From NCBI RefSeq assembly GCF_033096445.1, contig NZ_AP028155.1, forward strand, positions 625,880 through 689,879: a DNA stretch of 64,000 nt, in the 5' to 3' direction. This stretch comes from Butyricimonas faecihominis. GTDB taxonomy: Bacteria > Bacteroidota > Bacteroidia > Bacteroidales > Marinifilaceae. The notes under the pieces were generated by a model. It saw only the letters and a program-made list of their open reading frames with translations. It made no database searches and was not told the DNA's origin. Made by a program: the position numbers and the translations under genes. This document shows, piece by piece, positions 16,637-25,462 of this stretch; the first letter of the stretch is position 1, and every line of letters starts with the position of its first letter.

Positions 16637-17419
16637 ATGGAATTACGAACAGAAAATGTGACGAGATACATCATGCCATTACGAGAGGGCGGTTCATTAC
16701 CGGCATTGGCGGAGGCGGAGGATGGATTCAAGTACGTGGTGAAATTCCGGGGTGCCGGGCATGGCACGAAGGCTCTGATAGCCGAACTGATCGGAGGGGA
16801 GATTGCTCGTGTCTTGGGATTACGAGTACCGGAGTTGGTTTTTCTACAACTGGATGAGGCTTTCGGTCAGGCGGAGGGAGATGAGGAAATACAGGATTTG
16901 TTGAAAGCGAGCCGGGGATTAAATCTCGGGTTGCACTTTTTATCCGGGGCTCTTGCATTTGATCCCACGGTAAACGTGATTGATGCGGAACTGGCCTCGA
17001 AAATCGTTTGGTTGGATGCTTTACTGACGAATATTGATCGCACGGTTCGTAACACGAACCTGTTGATGTGGCACAAGGAACTATGGTTGATAGATCACGG
17101 TTCGTCACTCTATTTTCATTATTCTTGGACGAATTGGCAGAAACACGCTTTGAGTCCTTTTGCAGAAGTAAAGAATCATGTTTTATTACCTCGGGCAAGT
17201 CAATTGGCAGAAGTCGATGCCGGATTGAAAACCCGATTGACCCCGGAAAGGATAAGGGAAGTCGTGGCGTTGATACCGGAGGATTGGCTAAATTGGGATG
17301 ATCTGGGTATTACAAATCAAGAAATACGGGAGACGTATGTTCGTTTTTTAACGGAACGGGTTGCACATTCGGAAATATTTATAAAAGAAGCACAACATGC
17401 CAGAGAGATACTTGTATGA
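16637..17419 (+). CDS. HipA-like kinase-fold protein
   Basis: This is a 260-residue single-domain protein with the HipA/PI4K-like kinase layout. The N-lobe has a lysine strand (KYVVKFRG, about 30-37) and a G-rich loop (AGHGTKALIAELIGGEIAR). A catalytic loop LTNIDRTVRNTNLL and a metal-binding LIDHGSSLYF follow (about 136-160); they correspond to HipA's D-x3-N and DxG elements. It lacks the HipA N-terminal subdomain and no HipB-type HTH antitoxin is next to it. Instead it overlaps a DUF3037 gene by 23 nt; from memory this pair is conserved in several phyla with no known function. The substrate (protein, tRNA synthetase or small molecule) cannot be told. Confidence 0.8.
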   Translation: MELRTENVTRYIMPLREGGSLPALAEAEDGFKYVVKFRGAGHGTKALIAELIGGEIARVLGLRVPELVFLQLDEAFGQAEGDEEIQDLLKASRGLNLGLHFLSGALAFDPTVNVIDAELASKIVWLDALLTNIDRTVRNTNLLMWHKELWLIDHGSSLYFHYSWTNWQKHALSPFAEVKNHVLLPRASQLAEVDAGLKTRLTPERIREVVALIPEDWLNWDDLGITNQEIRETYVRFLTERVAHSEIFIKEAQHAREILV

Positions 17420-17780
17420 ATATGCCGTTATCCGGGTTGTCCCGCGGGTGGAACGGGAAGAATTTATTAACGTGGGGATCATTTTGTTCTCCAAGCGGAA
17501 AAAATTTCTGCGGGCGAAGTACGTGCTTCACGAGGAAAAATTAAGGATGCTATTTCCGGAAATCGATATAGAGGAGATTCGGGTGAACCTGCAAATTTTC
17601 GATCGAATTTGTTCCGGTTCCCGTGATGGCGGACCGATTGCCGGATTGGATATTCCGGAGCGTTTCCGTTGGCTGACGGCCGTTCGTAGCACGATAATTC
17701 AAACCTCTCGTCCGCATCCCGGCTTTCTGACTGATCCGGATGTTACTTTTGATAAGTTATTTGACGAGTTTGTGATGTAG
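17397..17780 (+). CDS. DUF3037-domain protein paired with the HipA-like kinase
   Basis: The 127-residue cytosolic protein carries the DUF3037 signature near the N-terminus (YEYAVIRVVPRVEREEFINVGI, interrupted here only for length; residues about 7-28) and a basic LFSKRKKFLRAKY segment. Its ATG lies 23 nt inside the 3' end of the kinase gene, implying translational coupling and probably a complex. The function is unknown; candidates are regulator, antitoxin or substrate of the kinase. The unit is closed by a strong terminator. Confidence 0.82.
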   Translation: MPERYLYEYAVIRVVPRVEREEFINVGIILFSKRKKFLRAKYVLHEEKLRMLFPEIDIEEIRVNLQIFDRICSGSRDGGPIAGLDIPERFRWLTAVRSTIIQTSRPHPGFLTDPDVTFDKLFDEFVM

Positions 17781-17789
17781 ATATAAAAG

Positions 17790-17818
17790 AGAATAGGTGG
17801 AGAATTTCCACCTATTCT
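17790..17818. terminator. Bidirectional terminator between DUF3037 and locus A
   Basis: A 12 bp perfect stem, AGAATAGGTGGA (17790-17801) with TCCACCTATTCT (17807-17818). On the minus strand it is followed by CTTTTATAT, so it probably ends locus A as well as the kinase/DUF3037 unit. Confidence 0.75.
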
Positions 17819-17838
17819 TGACACACACACTTGAAGGA

Positions 17839-18390
17839 TTATTTCACGATAATAGTAAAACAATCGTTCACGTCTTTAGAATATCCCTCGTTTTTGAAGT
17901 TTAATGAAATTAAATAATGTCCTGCAGGTACGTTATGATGTAAAGGAACTTGAATCCTGCCATCTCCCCAAACCATTAAACAATCTTTCAATTTTTGGGC
18001 ATCTCCCGTATCTGTCGTGATTTGTTTTACTGAAACATAGATTTGGTCTGTACCCTCAATTCCTTCTATAGCAGTACTTACATAGGGTTGATCCCATTTG
18101 TTACGATAATAGTCTTCTCCTTCGCCCCCCATACCTTCGAATGTAGGTTGTATTCCCCATTCTTCCAATTGTTCTGGAGTATAGCCAGATTCTATCATAT
18201 TATCCCACGTGGGATTAGGCCATATTCCCCAAGAGGGAGCGGAAATATTTAACGAACTTTCTTGTTTCACGAGTAGTGTGTCTGGATTATAACCGGGATC
18301 TTCCAACCATAAATATCCCACGGTTACTTCATGACACCCAGCGTTTAATCCTAATATCAAAAATATCACGAATATAAATTTGTTTTTCAT
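17839..18390 (-). CDS. Small lipoprotein, last gene of SusCD-fasciclin locus A
   Basis: The reading frame opens at 18414, but the lipoprotein signal MKNKFIFVIFLILGLNAGC begins at 18390, which is taken as the start (183 residues). The family is not recognised. It is paralogous to the last gene of locus B (56753-57178): both start the mature chain with C-x-(E/D)VTVGYL, share GIEGTD in the middle, PAG(H/K)Y and a (K/T)NEGYS segment, and end in (T/F)(I/V)(I/V)VK. The C-terminal half looks like a beta-sandwich with a cell-surface role. The A copy has an extra Trp/Pro-rich insert (PSWGIWPNPTWDNM). Confidence 0.72.
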   Translation of the reverse strand: MKNKFIFVIFLILGLNAGCHEVTVGYLWLEDPGYNPDTLLVKQESSLNISAPSWGIWPNPTWDNMIESGYTPEQLEEWGIQPTFEGMGGEGEDYYRNKWDQPYVSTAIEGIEGTDQIYVSVKQITTDTGDAQKLKDCLMVWGDGRIQVPLHHNVPAGHYLISLNFKNEGYSKDVNDCFTIIVK

Positions 18391-18416
18391 TATATTAAAT
18401 TTTAAATACGACATGC

Positions 18417-19049
18417 TTAGATTTTTCCTAGTACATAGTTGTAATTTAATGCATGGACTACTCCATTTAGAGGTTGAATATTCGGGGTTGCTAATGGTAC
18501 GTTCTGTTGAGCATTAAAAGAATATATATACATGGTTTCGGGCCCTACATCTGGAACTCCTGCCCATGCGGATTTATCTTTCCATACTCGTATCTTATTA
18601 CCTCCTACACAAGTAAACTCGGAGAATCCGTCTTGTCTTGTATCCAAGATTAGGTAGTCTGGATTTCGAAAAATGATTTCTTCTTTTAGATGTTTACCTT
18701 TAATTACGTGTTTTAGAACAAGTTGACAGCATTCATCTTGAGATAATTCTGAAACTTTTTCAAGATTGTTGTCATAAAGATGGCGTAGTATAGAATAACT
18801 TGGTGGAGCAAGAAATGTTATTTCTTTAAGAGAATCTACTTGCCCTTCAAATAAATTTGTCAATTGAGCTCGTTCGATTAATTCCACGGTTAATTCCCAA
18901 TTGTAAGAATCTCTTCTTAAGAATTCCATTATTGAACAATCATGGTAAGGTGAAGAAATGCCAGAATTCCACCATTCTTGTTTTGTATCGCAACTTGTGA
19001 ATGTGAATAAAACACAGCTGGATATAAATATGTATAGAAATGTTTTCAT
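18417..19049 (-). CDS. Fasciclin (FAS1)-domain lipoprotein, locus A
   Basis: A 210-residue lipoprotein (lipobox FTFTSC) with one divergent FAS1 domain. The H1 region near EITFLAPPSYSILRHL and the C-terminal H2-like NIQPLNGVVHALNYNYVLGKI are typical. FAS1 domains mediate adhesion and protein-protein contacts. It lies 29 nt after SusD and is paralogous to the locus B copy (shared SYNW, NLFEG/PLFEG, LKHVIKGK/VKDHLFAGK and NIQP-NGVVH motifs), so it is a constant part of this transport system, perhaps an accessory surface lipoprotein of the SusCD complex. Confidence 0.8.
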   Translation of the reverse strand: MKTFLYIFISSCVLFTFTSCDTKQEWWNSGISSPYHDCSIMEFLRRDSYNWELTVELIERAQLTNLFEGQVDSLKEITFLAPPSYSILRHLYDNNLEKVSELSQDECCQLVLKHVIKGKHLKEEIIFRNPDYLILDTRQDGFSEFTCVGGNKIRVWKDKSAWAGVPDVGPETMYIYSFNAQQNVPLATPNIQPLNGVVHALNYNYVLGKI

Positions 19050-19078
19050 TTTAAATTTTGGATTTTAATGTTATACTT

Positions 19079-20617
19079 TTATTGCCTTTTTAGCCAATAG
19101 CTATTTTGTCGCATTAATGGATTGCCTCTAAAATCATCTTGTGATACGGCCATGAAGAAAGCTCCATCAATGAAATCTTGATCTGTGGCGGTTAACCACC
19201 CTCCTTGTAATTCAATTCGAGCATAACCATTACGAATAATATCCCAATAGCGTGCACCTTCCATAAGTAACTCCTTTTCTCGTTCCTTAAAAATCGTATA
19301 GCGTAAATCACCACCATATTCAGAGGCATCATATAAAGTTGCTTTTGATCGATCCCTAACTTTATTTAAATCTTCAATTGCTCCTGCTGTATAATTTCCT
19401 CCTAATCGGGTGCGACATTCTGCTCGTAATAAAATAATATCGGCTAATCGAAAATGTATCATGTTTTGGTCAAAATCAATAAATTGTCCGGCTTGCCATC
19501 CTTCTGTTCCTACTCGGGCTATTCGCCATTTATAAGGATAGGCATATCCTCCTGTTATTTCTTCGCTCACTTTGTATTGCATGGAATCTAATTTGTAAAA
19601 GAAAGCATTTTTTCGTTCGTCTGTTCCTGGAAACATTTCTCGAACGGTTTTGGCATAAATTCGAAAAGATTTGTTTTTTATTTCACCGGGGTTTTCTTCT
19701 GCTTTGACTGGCCAACCTTGGTAATAATATCCCCAGCAAAAGGCTTGATCTCGAGATGTAAGTTCATTTTCGAATCCACGAACCATACTTTCATAAATGA
19801 TTTCCTTGCTGTTCCCAACTAAGGCTTTTGTACAGATTTCTTCGGCAGAATTTTCTAAATCATATAAATCTGTTCGTTTGATAATATCAGTACAAGCCTG
19901 TTCTGCTGTTTTCCATAAATCAACCTCATCATAGTTTTGTTGATCCGGTTGGGCCATGTATTTACAACCAGCTTTCCAAGCACATAAATGAGCTAATACG
20001 GCATTTGCGGCACCTTTGCTTGGTGTTGATTTATATTTTATGGCATTACCGTTGTAATCTGTCATTTGATCGAAATCGGGCAATAGTGAGATCGCTTTCT
20101 TAGCAAGATCAATTGCATAATCGGCTACTTCTGTCCAGTGCGATTTGGCAACAGCTGTAAAGATAACATCATCTTTTAAAAGAATGCAATCTCCCCATAT
20201 TCGTATAATTTGTAAATAAGTAAATGCCTTAAAAAAGTAAATCTGTCCTTTATAGAAGTCTTTTTTTTCTTGAGGCATATCGATATGATCAATATAAGGG
20301 AGAGAGACATTAGCAGAAGCTATAACTTGATAATAAAATATCCATTGCATATCGGGAATAAAGGATGGATTTAATGTTGCAAAACCTACACTAGGATAAT
20401 AGTCTGAATATTCACCATTTTGACATGGCCAATAAGAAAAAGCTTTATTCTGACGTATTATTTTTTCTGTTGCATTAAGAGCTGAAACAATGTCTTTCTC
20501 TGATTGGAATGCGTTCTCGAAAGTAACAGAATTTTCAGGAGTTACTTTTAGTAAATCTTCGCAACTGGAAAACCATGCCTGAAGAACTAATATAAGAATC
20601 AATTTATATGTTTTCAT
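19079..20617 (-). CDS. SusD/RagB-family surface lipoprotein, locus A
   Basis: A 512-residue lipoprotein (MKTYKLILILVLQAWFSSC, Cys19) with the SusD TPR-like fold. Landmarks are the N-terminal LLKVTPENSVTFENAFQSEKDI, APSKGAANAVLAHL-type helices (STPSKGAANAVLAHLCAWKAG), FRLADIILLRAECRTRLGG, KVRDRSKATLY, and the C-terminal FKEREKELLMEGARYWDIIRNG. It forms the lid that captures substrate over the SusC barrel. The gene starts 3 nt after the SusC stop. Cargo cannot be read from sequence. The DNA is clearly more AT-rich than the flanking core genes. Confidence 0.92.
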   Translation of the reverse strand: MKTYKLILILVLQAWFSSCEDLLKVTPENSVTFENAFQSEKDIVSALNATEKIIRQNKAFSYWPCQNGEYSDYYPSVGFATLNPSFIPDMQWIFYYQVIASANVSLPYIDHIDMPQEKKDFYKGQIYFFKAFTYLQIIRIWGDCILLKDDVIFTAVAKSHWTEVADYAIDLAKKAISLLPDFDQMTDYNGNAIKYKSTPSKGAANAVLAHLCAWKAGCKYMAQPDQQNYDEVDLWKTAEQACTDIIKRTDLYDLENSAEEICTKALVGNSKEIIYESMVRGFENELTSRDQAFCWGYYYQGWPVKAEENPGEIKNKSFRIYAKTVREMFPGTDERKNAFFYKLDSMQYKVSEEITGGYAYPYKWRIARVGTEGWQAGQFIDFDQNMIHFRLADIILLRAECRTRLGGNYTAGAIEDLNKVRDRSKATLYDASEYGGDLRYTIFKEREKELLMEGARYWDIIRNGYARIELQGGWLTATDQDFIDGAFFMAVSQDDFRGNPLMRQNSYWLKRQ

Positions 20618-20620
20618 CTT

Positions 20621-23600
20621 TTAGAATTTTACGGTTAAACCTAACGTGAATTTGCGGGCTAAAGGATAATAATCTCGGTCTTCTCCCCATCTAAGATCAA
20701 CTGTTTCTGGATCTAAACCGGAATAATTATCCCAACACATTAAATTCTCTCCACTGATGAAAAAACGTAATTGTTGTATACCTAAATGATGAATCCATTT
20801 CTTGGGTAAATTGTAACCAATAGAGAGAGTTTTCCACTTTAACCAATTTACTTTTTCCACACGTTGATCTACTTGAGGAGAGAATAATACATTATTTAGA
20901 TCTTTTTGTAACTTGGGATACATGGCATTATTGTCTCCAGTTTTTTCCCAAAAATTTACTTTCCTTAAATCGACAAGAACGGGAGGAGTGTCCATTTCTG
21001 GATTTATGGTTGTGACATCATAACTGTATGTCATGTGACGTCCTAATTGAAATGCAAAAGATAGATTTATATCAAAATTTCTCCATTGAAATTCACTGAC
21101 AATACCTCCGCTAAATTCTGGTAATGCGCTACCACAAGCTACCATATCTGGTGCTTTCCCATCCCCATTAACATCGATGAATTTGTAGTCTCCAGGTTTA
21201 AAATAGGTTAAGGGATTCCATCCTGCAAGATAATGACTAACCCCCACGTTATTGTAGATTATGGGTAATTCGTCTTGTTGATTTACGTAACCATCTGTTT
21301 TATAGGCATAAATTTGATTTAAAGGCTTACCAATAATTCGCCTGTAATTAGTTTGATCTTTACCATCGTATGATTTATCAAATCGGTTCCAGTTTTTAGC
21401 CCCATTTATTGATAATTTCCAATATAGATTATCTTTTTGTAATATTTCGTATTTTATTAATAATTCAAGACCTTCATTGGAAACTGCCGCAGCATTTCTC
21501 CATTGTTTATCGTATCCGTTAAATAGACCAGGAAGAAGGACTAGGGATAACATTTTGTCCGTGTAACGGTAATAGTAATCGAATGTGATACCCAAACGAT
21601 AATGAAAAAAATCCAAGTCAAGACCGAAATCATATTGATCTGTTTCTTCCCAGGATAAATTCGGGTTTAATAATCCATCGGTGTAATTAGGACTGATTGT
21701 TGCTTCTCCTTTATGAGGTTCACTTACTCTCATGATTCCTAAGGCAAGGTAATTTTGATCAAAAATCATACCCGAACGTCCCCAACTTGCTCGAATTTTT
21801 CCGAAATTGAACCAACTTGAAAATTGTTTTATAAAATTTTCTTCAGAGAACGTCCATCCCACAGCTACAGATGGGAATGTTCCCCAGCGATTGTTTGTCC
21901 CAAAAACAGAACTACCATCTCGGCGTAAACTTGCAGAAAGTAAATATTTCTTTTGGAAATTGTATTCTAGGCGAGCAAAATAAGAAAATAATTTTTTTTC
22001 TTGCATGTCAGAACGATAATGTTGAAAAGCGACGGTTTCTGTGTATGAGTTTCCATCTCCATAATCATATATTTGTTGTCCGATTTCTGGCATACCATCA
22101 GGAGCATAGTAAATTTTATCACTAGGGGAATTTTGTGCACTTCCGCCATTGTATTCTACTTGATCGTATTGATAGGAAAAACCAGCGATAAAATTGAGAT
22201 TGTGGTTTTCATTGATCGTTTTGTTGTATGTCAATAAATTTTCGTTTAATACCATTAAGTTGATACCGGTTTCTCCCATACTCATGGAGTACCCACTTTC
22301 ACTTAGATTGGAAGGTTGAAAATAATTTCTTCTGTTAATAGAATAATCGGCAGCAAGAGAGGTTGATAAGTTTAAATTTTCAACTACATCATATCCTATT
22401 TTGAAATTAGTTCTTAAACGAACGGATCTGTTTTTCTCTTTGGTTCCTTTGTAGCTTGTTAATACATCATTCCAAACAATGGAATTTTTTCCTGGTAATA
22501 AGGATGATAATTTCAATGGCTCACCAGGGACAGTTTCGATACTAGGTGTAGTACTAAAATATCCATCTGCAGTACCTCTTTTTTTATTACCAATAGAAGC
22601 ATTTAAACGTAGATCAACATTTAAACGTTTTATAGGAACTATGTTTAGATTAGAATTTAAATCTACCCGACTATAACCTGTTCCTTTCAATACTCCATTT
22701 TCGTTGTAGTATCCTAAACCGATACCATAACTTATTTTTTCGGAACCACCATAAACTTGAATGTTGGCATTTGTTATTTTCCCTTTTTCATAATAGATTG
22801 GGAAGAAATTGGTTGAGTTATTATAAAAAGGATTAAGACTATCTTGAAACATGGTTCCGTTATCTACGTTACCTTGGGGATCAGGAATCCAATTTCCATC
22901 AATACTGGCAAATTCATCTTTATGATCATAGCATTCTTTTAATGAGGTCGGATATTTATATCGGTTTGTTTCCGGATCCAGATAGGCAGAATAAGTTTGT
23001 TTAGTAACAGCTAATCTTAAAAGTCTTTCAGCTCGTCCGGTTGTAATTGTGGAAAGTTTTGGTAGTACACTCCAAGTTTGTGAAACATTTACAGAAAACG
23101 TTGCATCTTGATCTTTCCTTCCTTTTTTAGTGGTAACAATAATAACTCCATTTGCGGCTCTAGATCCGTATATTGCAGCAGAAGAAGCATCTTTCAAAAT
23201 TTGTATGGATTCAATCATGTCCGGATTCAAGTCAGCTAATAAATTGTTGCCAGTAATAGGCGATGTAAATGAATTTAGAGGAACTCCATCAACAACCCAA
23301 AGAGGATTAGAGAATCGTCTTCCTTGTTCAACATCTAAAGAATTATAACCACGTATAGTGATTGCAATATCTCCTCCGCCTGGTGCTCCCGATATGTTTG
23401 TAATGTCCATTCCTGCTACCCTCCCTTGTAACAAATTGGCTATGTTTGATGAAGGAATTCCTTTTAATTCATCGGCTTTAATTACTGATACGGAACCTGT
23501 AGCTTTTCTTTTGGTGGTCGTTCCATAAGCAACAACAACAGCTTCGTCTAAGGCTTGTACATCTTCTTCGAGATATATCCGGAGGGTATCTGTTTTTTCC

Positions 23601-24169
23601 GTGAAATTTACTTTTTGGGTTTTAAAGCCCACGAAAGAAAATTCCAATGTCCCTTTGGTTAACGGGAGTGAAAGTGAAAACCATCCCTTGTTGTTGGTGG
23701 CTGTTCCGAGGTTAATATTGGTCAGTTTGACTGTCACGCCCGGAATGGGTTCTTTCTTCTTGTCATAAACCCAACCTTTTAACGTGACGGACTTTTTCTC
23801 GTCCAACGTGTCCATTTTAAGTTTTATGACAATGGCATTGTTTAACACGACATACTCCAAATTCGTGTTTTTCAGGCACTTTTGTAGAATTTTCTCCACG
23901 TCCACTTCTTTTTCATTCAAATCGATCCCCTTTATCCGGGCGATGTCTTCGTTGTTGTACATGAACGTGAACTGGGTCTGCTGTTTTAACTCCCAAATCA
24001 CTTCTTCCAGTGATGCGTTTTGTTTTTTGATCGTGACAGTCTGTGCATTCAGGCTAGCAAAAGTCTGAACGACAAAACACGTGAGTAGTAGAAAGGTTAA
24101 TTTCATACATCTAAAAATTTTTTGCAATTTTCTCTCTAACGGAAAATCACTCTTCCATCTTTTTTTCAT
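20621..24169 (-). CDS. SusC/RagA TonB-dependent transporter with STN domain, locus A
   Basis: A 1182-residue outer-membrane importer. A signal sequence at about 22-43 is followed by an STN secretin/TonB short N-terminal domain (about 46-117, the part that talks to FecR). Then come a carboxypeptidase-D-like domain (128-205, VTLKGWVYDKKKEPIPGVTV), a plug (GRVAGMDITNISGAPGGGD, LKDASSAAIYGSRAANG) and a 22-strand barrel ending in FTLGLTVKF. The plug has SFTSPITGN, which recurs as SFTSPRTGTN in locus B and marks a subfamily. The STN/CPD-coding part (about 23520-24169) has a higher G+C content than the plug and barrel, suggesting mosaic origin. Confidence 0.95.
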   Translation of the reverse strand: MKKRWKSDFPLERKLQKIFRCMKLTFLLLTCFVVQTFASLNAQTVTIKKQNASLEEVIWELKQQTQFTFMYNNEDIARIKGIDLNEKEVDVEKILQKCLKNTNLEYVVLNNAIVIKLKMDTLDEKKSVTLKGWVYDKKKEPIPGVTVKLTNINLGTATNNKGWFSLSLPLTKGTLEFSFVGFKTQKVNFTEKTDTLRIYLEEDVQALDEAVVVAYGTTTKRKATGSVSVIKADELKGIPSSNIANLLQGRVAGMDITNISGAPGGGDIAITIRGYNSLDVEQGRRFSNPLWVVDGVPLNSFTSPITGNNLLADLNPDMIESIQILKDASSAAIYGSRAANGVIIVTTKKGRKDQDATFSVNVSQTWSVLPKLSTITTGRAERLLRLAVTKQTYSAYLDPETNRYKYPTSLKECYDHKDEFASIDGNWIPDPQGNVDNGTMFQDSLNPFYNNSTNFFPIYYEKGKITNANIQVYGGSEKISYGIGLGYYNENGVLKGTGYSRVDLNSNLNIVPIKRLNVDLRLNASIGNKKRGTADGYFSTTPSIETVPGEPLKLSSLLPGKNSIVWNDVLTSYKGTKEKNRSVRLRTNFKIGYDVVENLNLSTSLAADYSINRRNYFQPSNLSESGYSMSMGETGINLMVLNENLLTYNKTINENHNLNFIAGFSYQYDQVEYNGGSAQNSPSDKIYYAPDGMPEIGQQIYDYGDGNSYTETVAFQHYRSDMQEKKLFSYFARLEYNFQKKYLLSASLRRDGSSVFGTNNRWGTFPSVAVGWTFSEENFIKQFSSWFNFGKIRASWGRSGMIFDQNYLALGIMRVSEPHKGEATISPNYTDGLLNPNLSWEETDQYDFGLDLDFFHYRLGITFDYYYRYTDKMLSLVLLPGLFNGYDKQWRNAAAVSNEGLELLIKYEILQKDNLYWKLSINGAKNWNRFDKSYDGKDQTNYRRIIGKPLNQIYAYKTDGYVNQQDELPIIYNNVGVSHYLAGWNPLTYFKPGDYKFIDVNGDGKAPDMVACGSALPEFSGGIVSEFQWRNFDINLSFAFQLGRHMTYSYDVTTINPEMDTPPVLVDLRKVNFWEKTGDNNAMYPKLQKDLNNVLFSPQVDQRVEKVNWLKWKTLSIGYNLPKKWIHHLGIQQLRFFISGENLMCWDNYSGLDPETVDLRWGEDRDYYPLARKFTLGLTVKF

Positions 24170-24207
24170 ACATTTGAAATGTTTTAATTATAACTAATTA
24201 ATACAGA

Positions 24208-24239
24208 GGATCGGGAAATGTTGGCGCAGGCCCCGATCC
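24208..24239. promoter_or_regulatory. Hairpin in the fecR-susC spacer of locus A
   Basis: GGATCGGG (24208-24215) pairs with CCCGATCC (24232-24239) in the 78 nt spacer between fecR and susC. The U-rich side is on the plus strand, so for the operon it is more likely an mRNA-processing or attenuation element than a full stop. Locus B has only a short spacer and no such hairpin. Confidence 0.4.
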
Positions 24240-24247
24240 TTTCTTTA

Positions 24248-25462
24248 TTATCGGGCGTGGATGGTTATGGTATTGTCCTTGCGGGCGACAACCACTTTAC
24301 CACTTTCATTAATAATTTCCAATAGATCGTCAATATTCTTGTACCTGTTCAGATTCGTGGAGATTCGGATTTCCTTGGTTTCTGCCGTGGAATAGAATAT
24401 GGTCATGTTGTACCAGCGTGCGAGGTCATTCATCACGTCTTCCAGACGTTGGTTCCGGAACACGAACATACCTTCAATCCATCCCGTGTAGAGTTCCGTG
24501 TCAACCTTTTGTACAGATGTCTTTCCGGTCTCCTTATCGTATCGGAATTGCTCGGATGGGGTTAATTGCACTTGTGTCTGATCGGTGTAAGCCCATACAG
24601 AACCTTCGACGAGAGTGGTATGCACGATGGGTTCGGTGGAGTAAGATTTCACGTTGAATTTTGTCCCGGTGACTTTTACTTGCATTTGTTCTGCGTTGAC
24701 GATAAAGGGCCACTCCGCGGCTTTGTTTACTTCAAAATATCCTTCTCCATCCAAATATACTTCCCGTTTTTCATCCCCGAATTCCACGGGATACCGTAGC
24801 GTCGATTCACAATTCAACCATACTTTCGTGCCGTCTGCTAATGTTACTTGGTAGTCGGCACCTGCCGGAACACGTAATGTGTGATACACGGTTTCTTTGT
24901 TTACCTTTTCCGGGGCATTGGTTCCGGTCGTGTATGTTTCCCCTGCATTGCTTTGATAGGAGAGTAGTTTTAATGTGTCATTTGTGATCAACGTCCCGTC
25001 CACGGCTTTTTGGTAAATCTCTTCTTGGGACAGGTCAAGAACTTCCCCCGTGGAAACGATTAGTTGCGCACTCCGTTTTCCCACGTGTTCAATTTGTGCC
25101 ATGGGGGAAACTGACTTTTTCTCTTTCCCTTGTTGTAACAACAAACCTCCCGCTAAAGCCATCAGTACGCATACTCCTGCTGCCACGGAATACCATACCC
25201 TTCGGTTGATTTTTTTCTTTTCCGGTATGGAGGTATGGAAATCCTTTTGCATTTGTTGCCATAATTTTTGCCATTCCAGTTCCGGTTCTATTTGTTGACC
25301 GTATTCTTTTTGCAAAAATGCCATCCGGTTCGTAGTCACTTCCTCGAGCAAGTGTTTATTCTCTTCTTCCTGCAACCAATTCATGAATTCTTCTTCTAGT
25401 AGCCGTTCCGGTTCTCGAAGGTGTTCCTGTATGAATTCTATTTTATCCAGTTTTTCTTTCAT
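24248..25462 (-). CDS. FecR-type anti-sigma factor, locus A
   Basis: A 404-residue inner-membrane anti-sigma regulator. It has a cytoplasmic N-terminal helix bundle (1-87), one membrane helix (VWYSVAAGVCVLMALAGGLL, 89-108), a periplasmic FecR domain (about 190-290, RVPAGADYQVTLADGTKVWL, YLDGEGYFEVNK, KVTGTKFNVKSY) and a C-terminal DUF4974/STN-like domain (about 330-404, FRNQRLEDVMNDLARWYN). It would relay substrate binding by the STN-SusC to an ECF sigma factor. No sigma gene lies directly upstream; the nearest same-strand sigma is 4.1 kb away (29561-30118), behind four opposite-strand genes. Confidence 0.92.
   Translation of the reverse strand: MKEKLDKIEFIQEHLREPERLLEEEFMNWLQEEENKHLLEEVTTNRMAFLQKEYGQQIEPELEWQKLWQQMQKDFHTSIPEKKKINRRVWYSVAAGVCVLMALAGGLLLQQGKEKKSVSPMAQIEHVGKRSAQLIVSTGEVLDLSQEEIYQKAVDGTLITNDTLKLLSYQSNAGETYTTGTNAPEKVNKETVYHTLRVPAGADYQVTLADGTKVWLNCESTLRYPVEFGDEKREVYLDGEGYFEVNKAAEWPFIVNAEQMQVKVTGTKFNVKSYSTEPIVHTTLVEGSVWAYTDQTQVQLTPSEQFRYDKETGKTSVQKVDTELYTGWIEGMFVFRNQRLEDVMNDLARWYNMTIFYSTAETKEIRISTNLNRYKNIDDLLEIINESGKVVVARKDNTITIHAR

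Noticed and set aside
17839-25462. Polysaccharide utilisation locus
   Set aside because: SusC/SusD are present, but no CAZyme, sulfatase or glycan sensor lies in either locus, so a glycan substrate is not supported.
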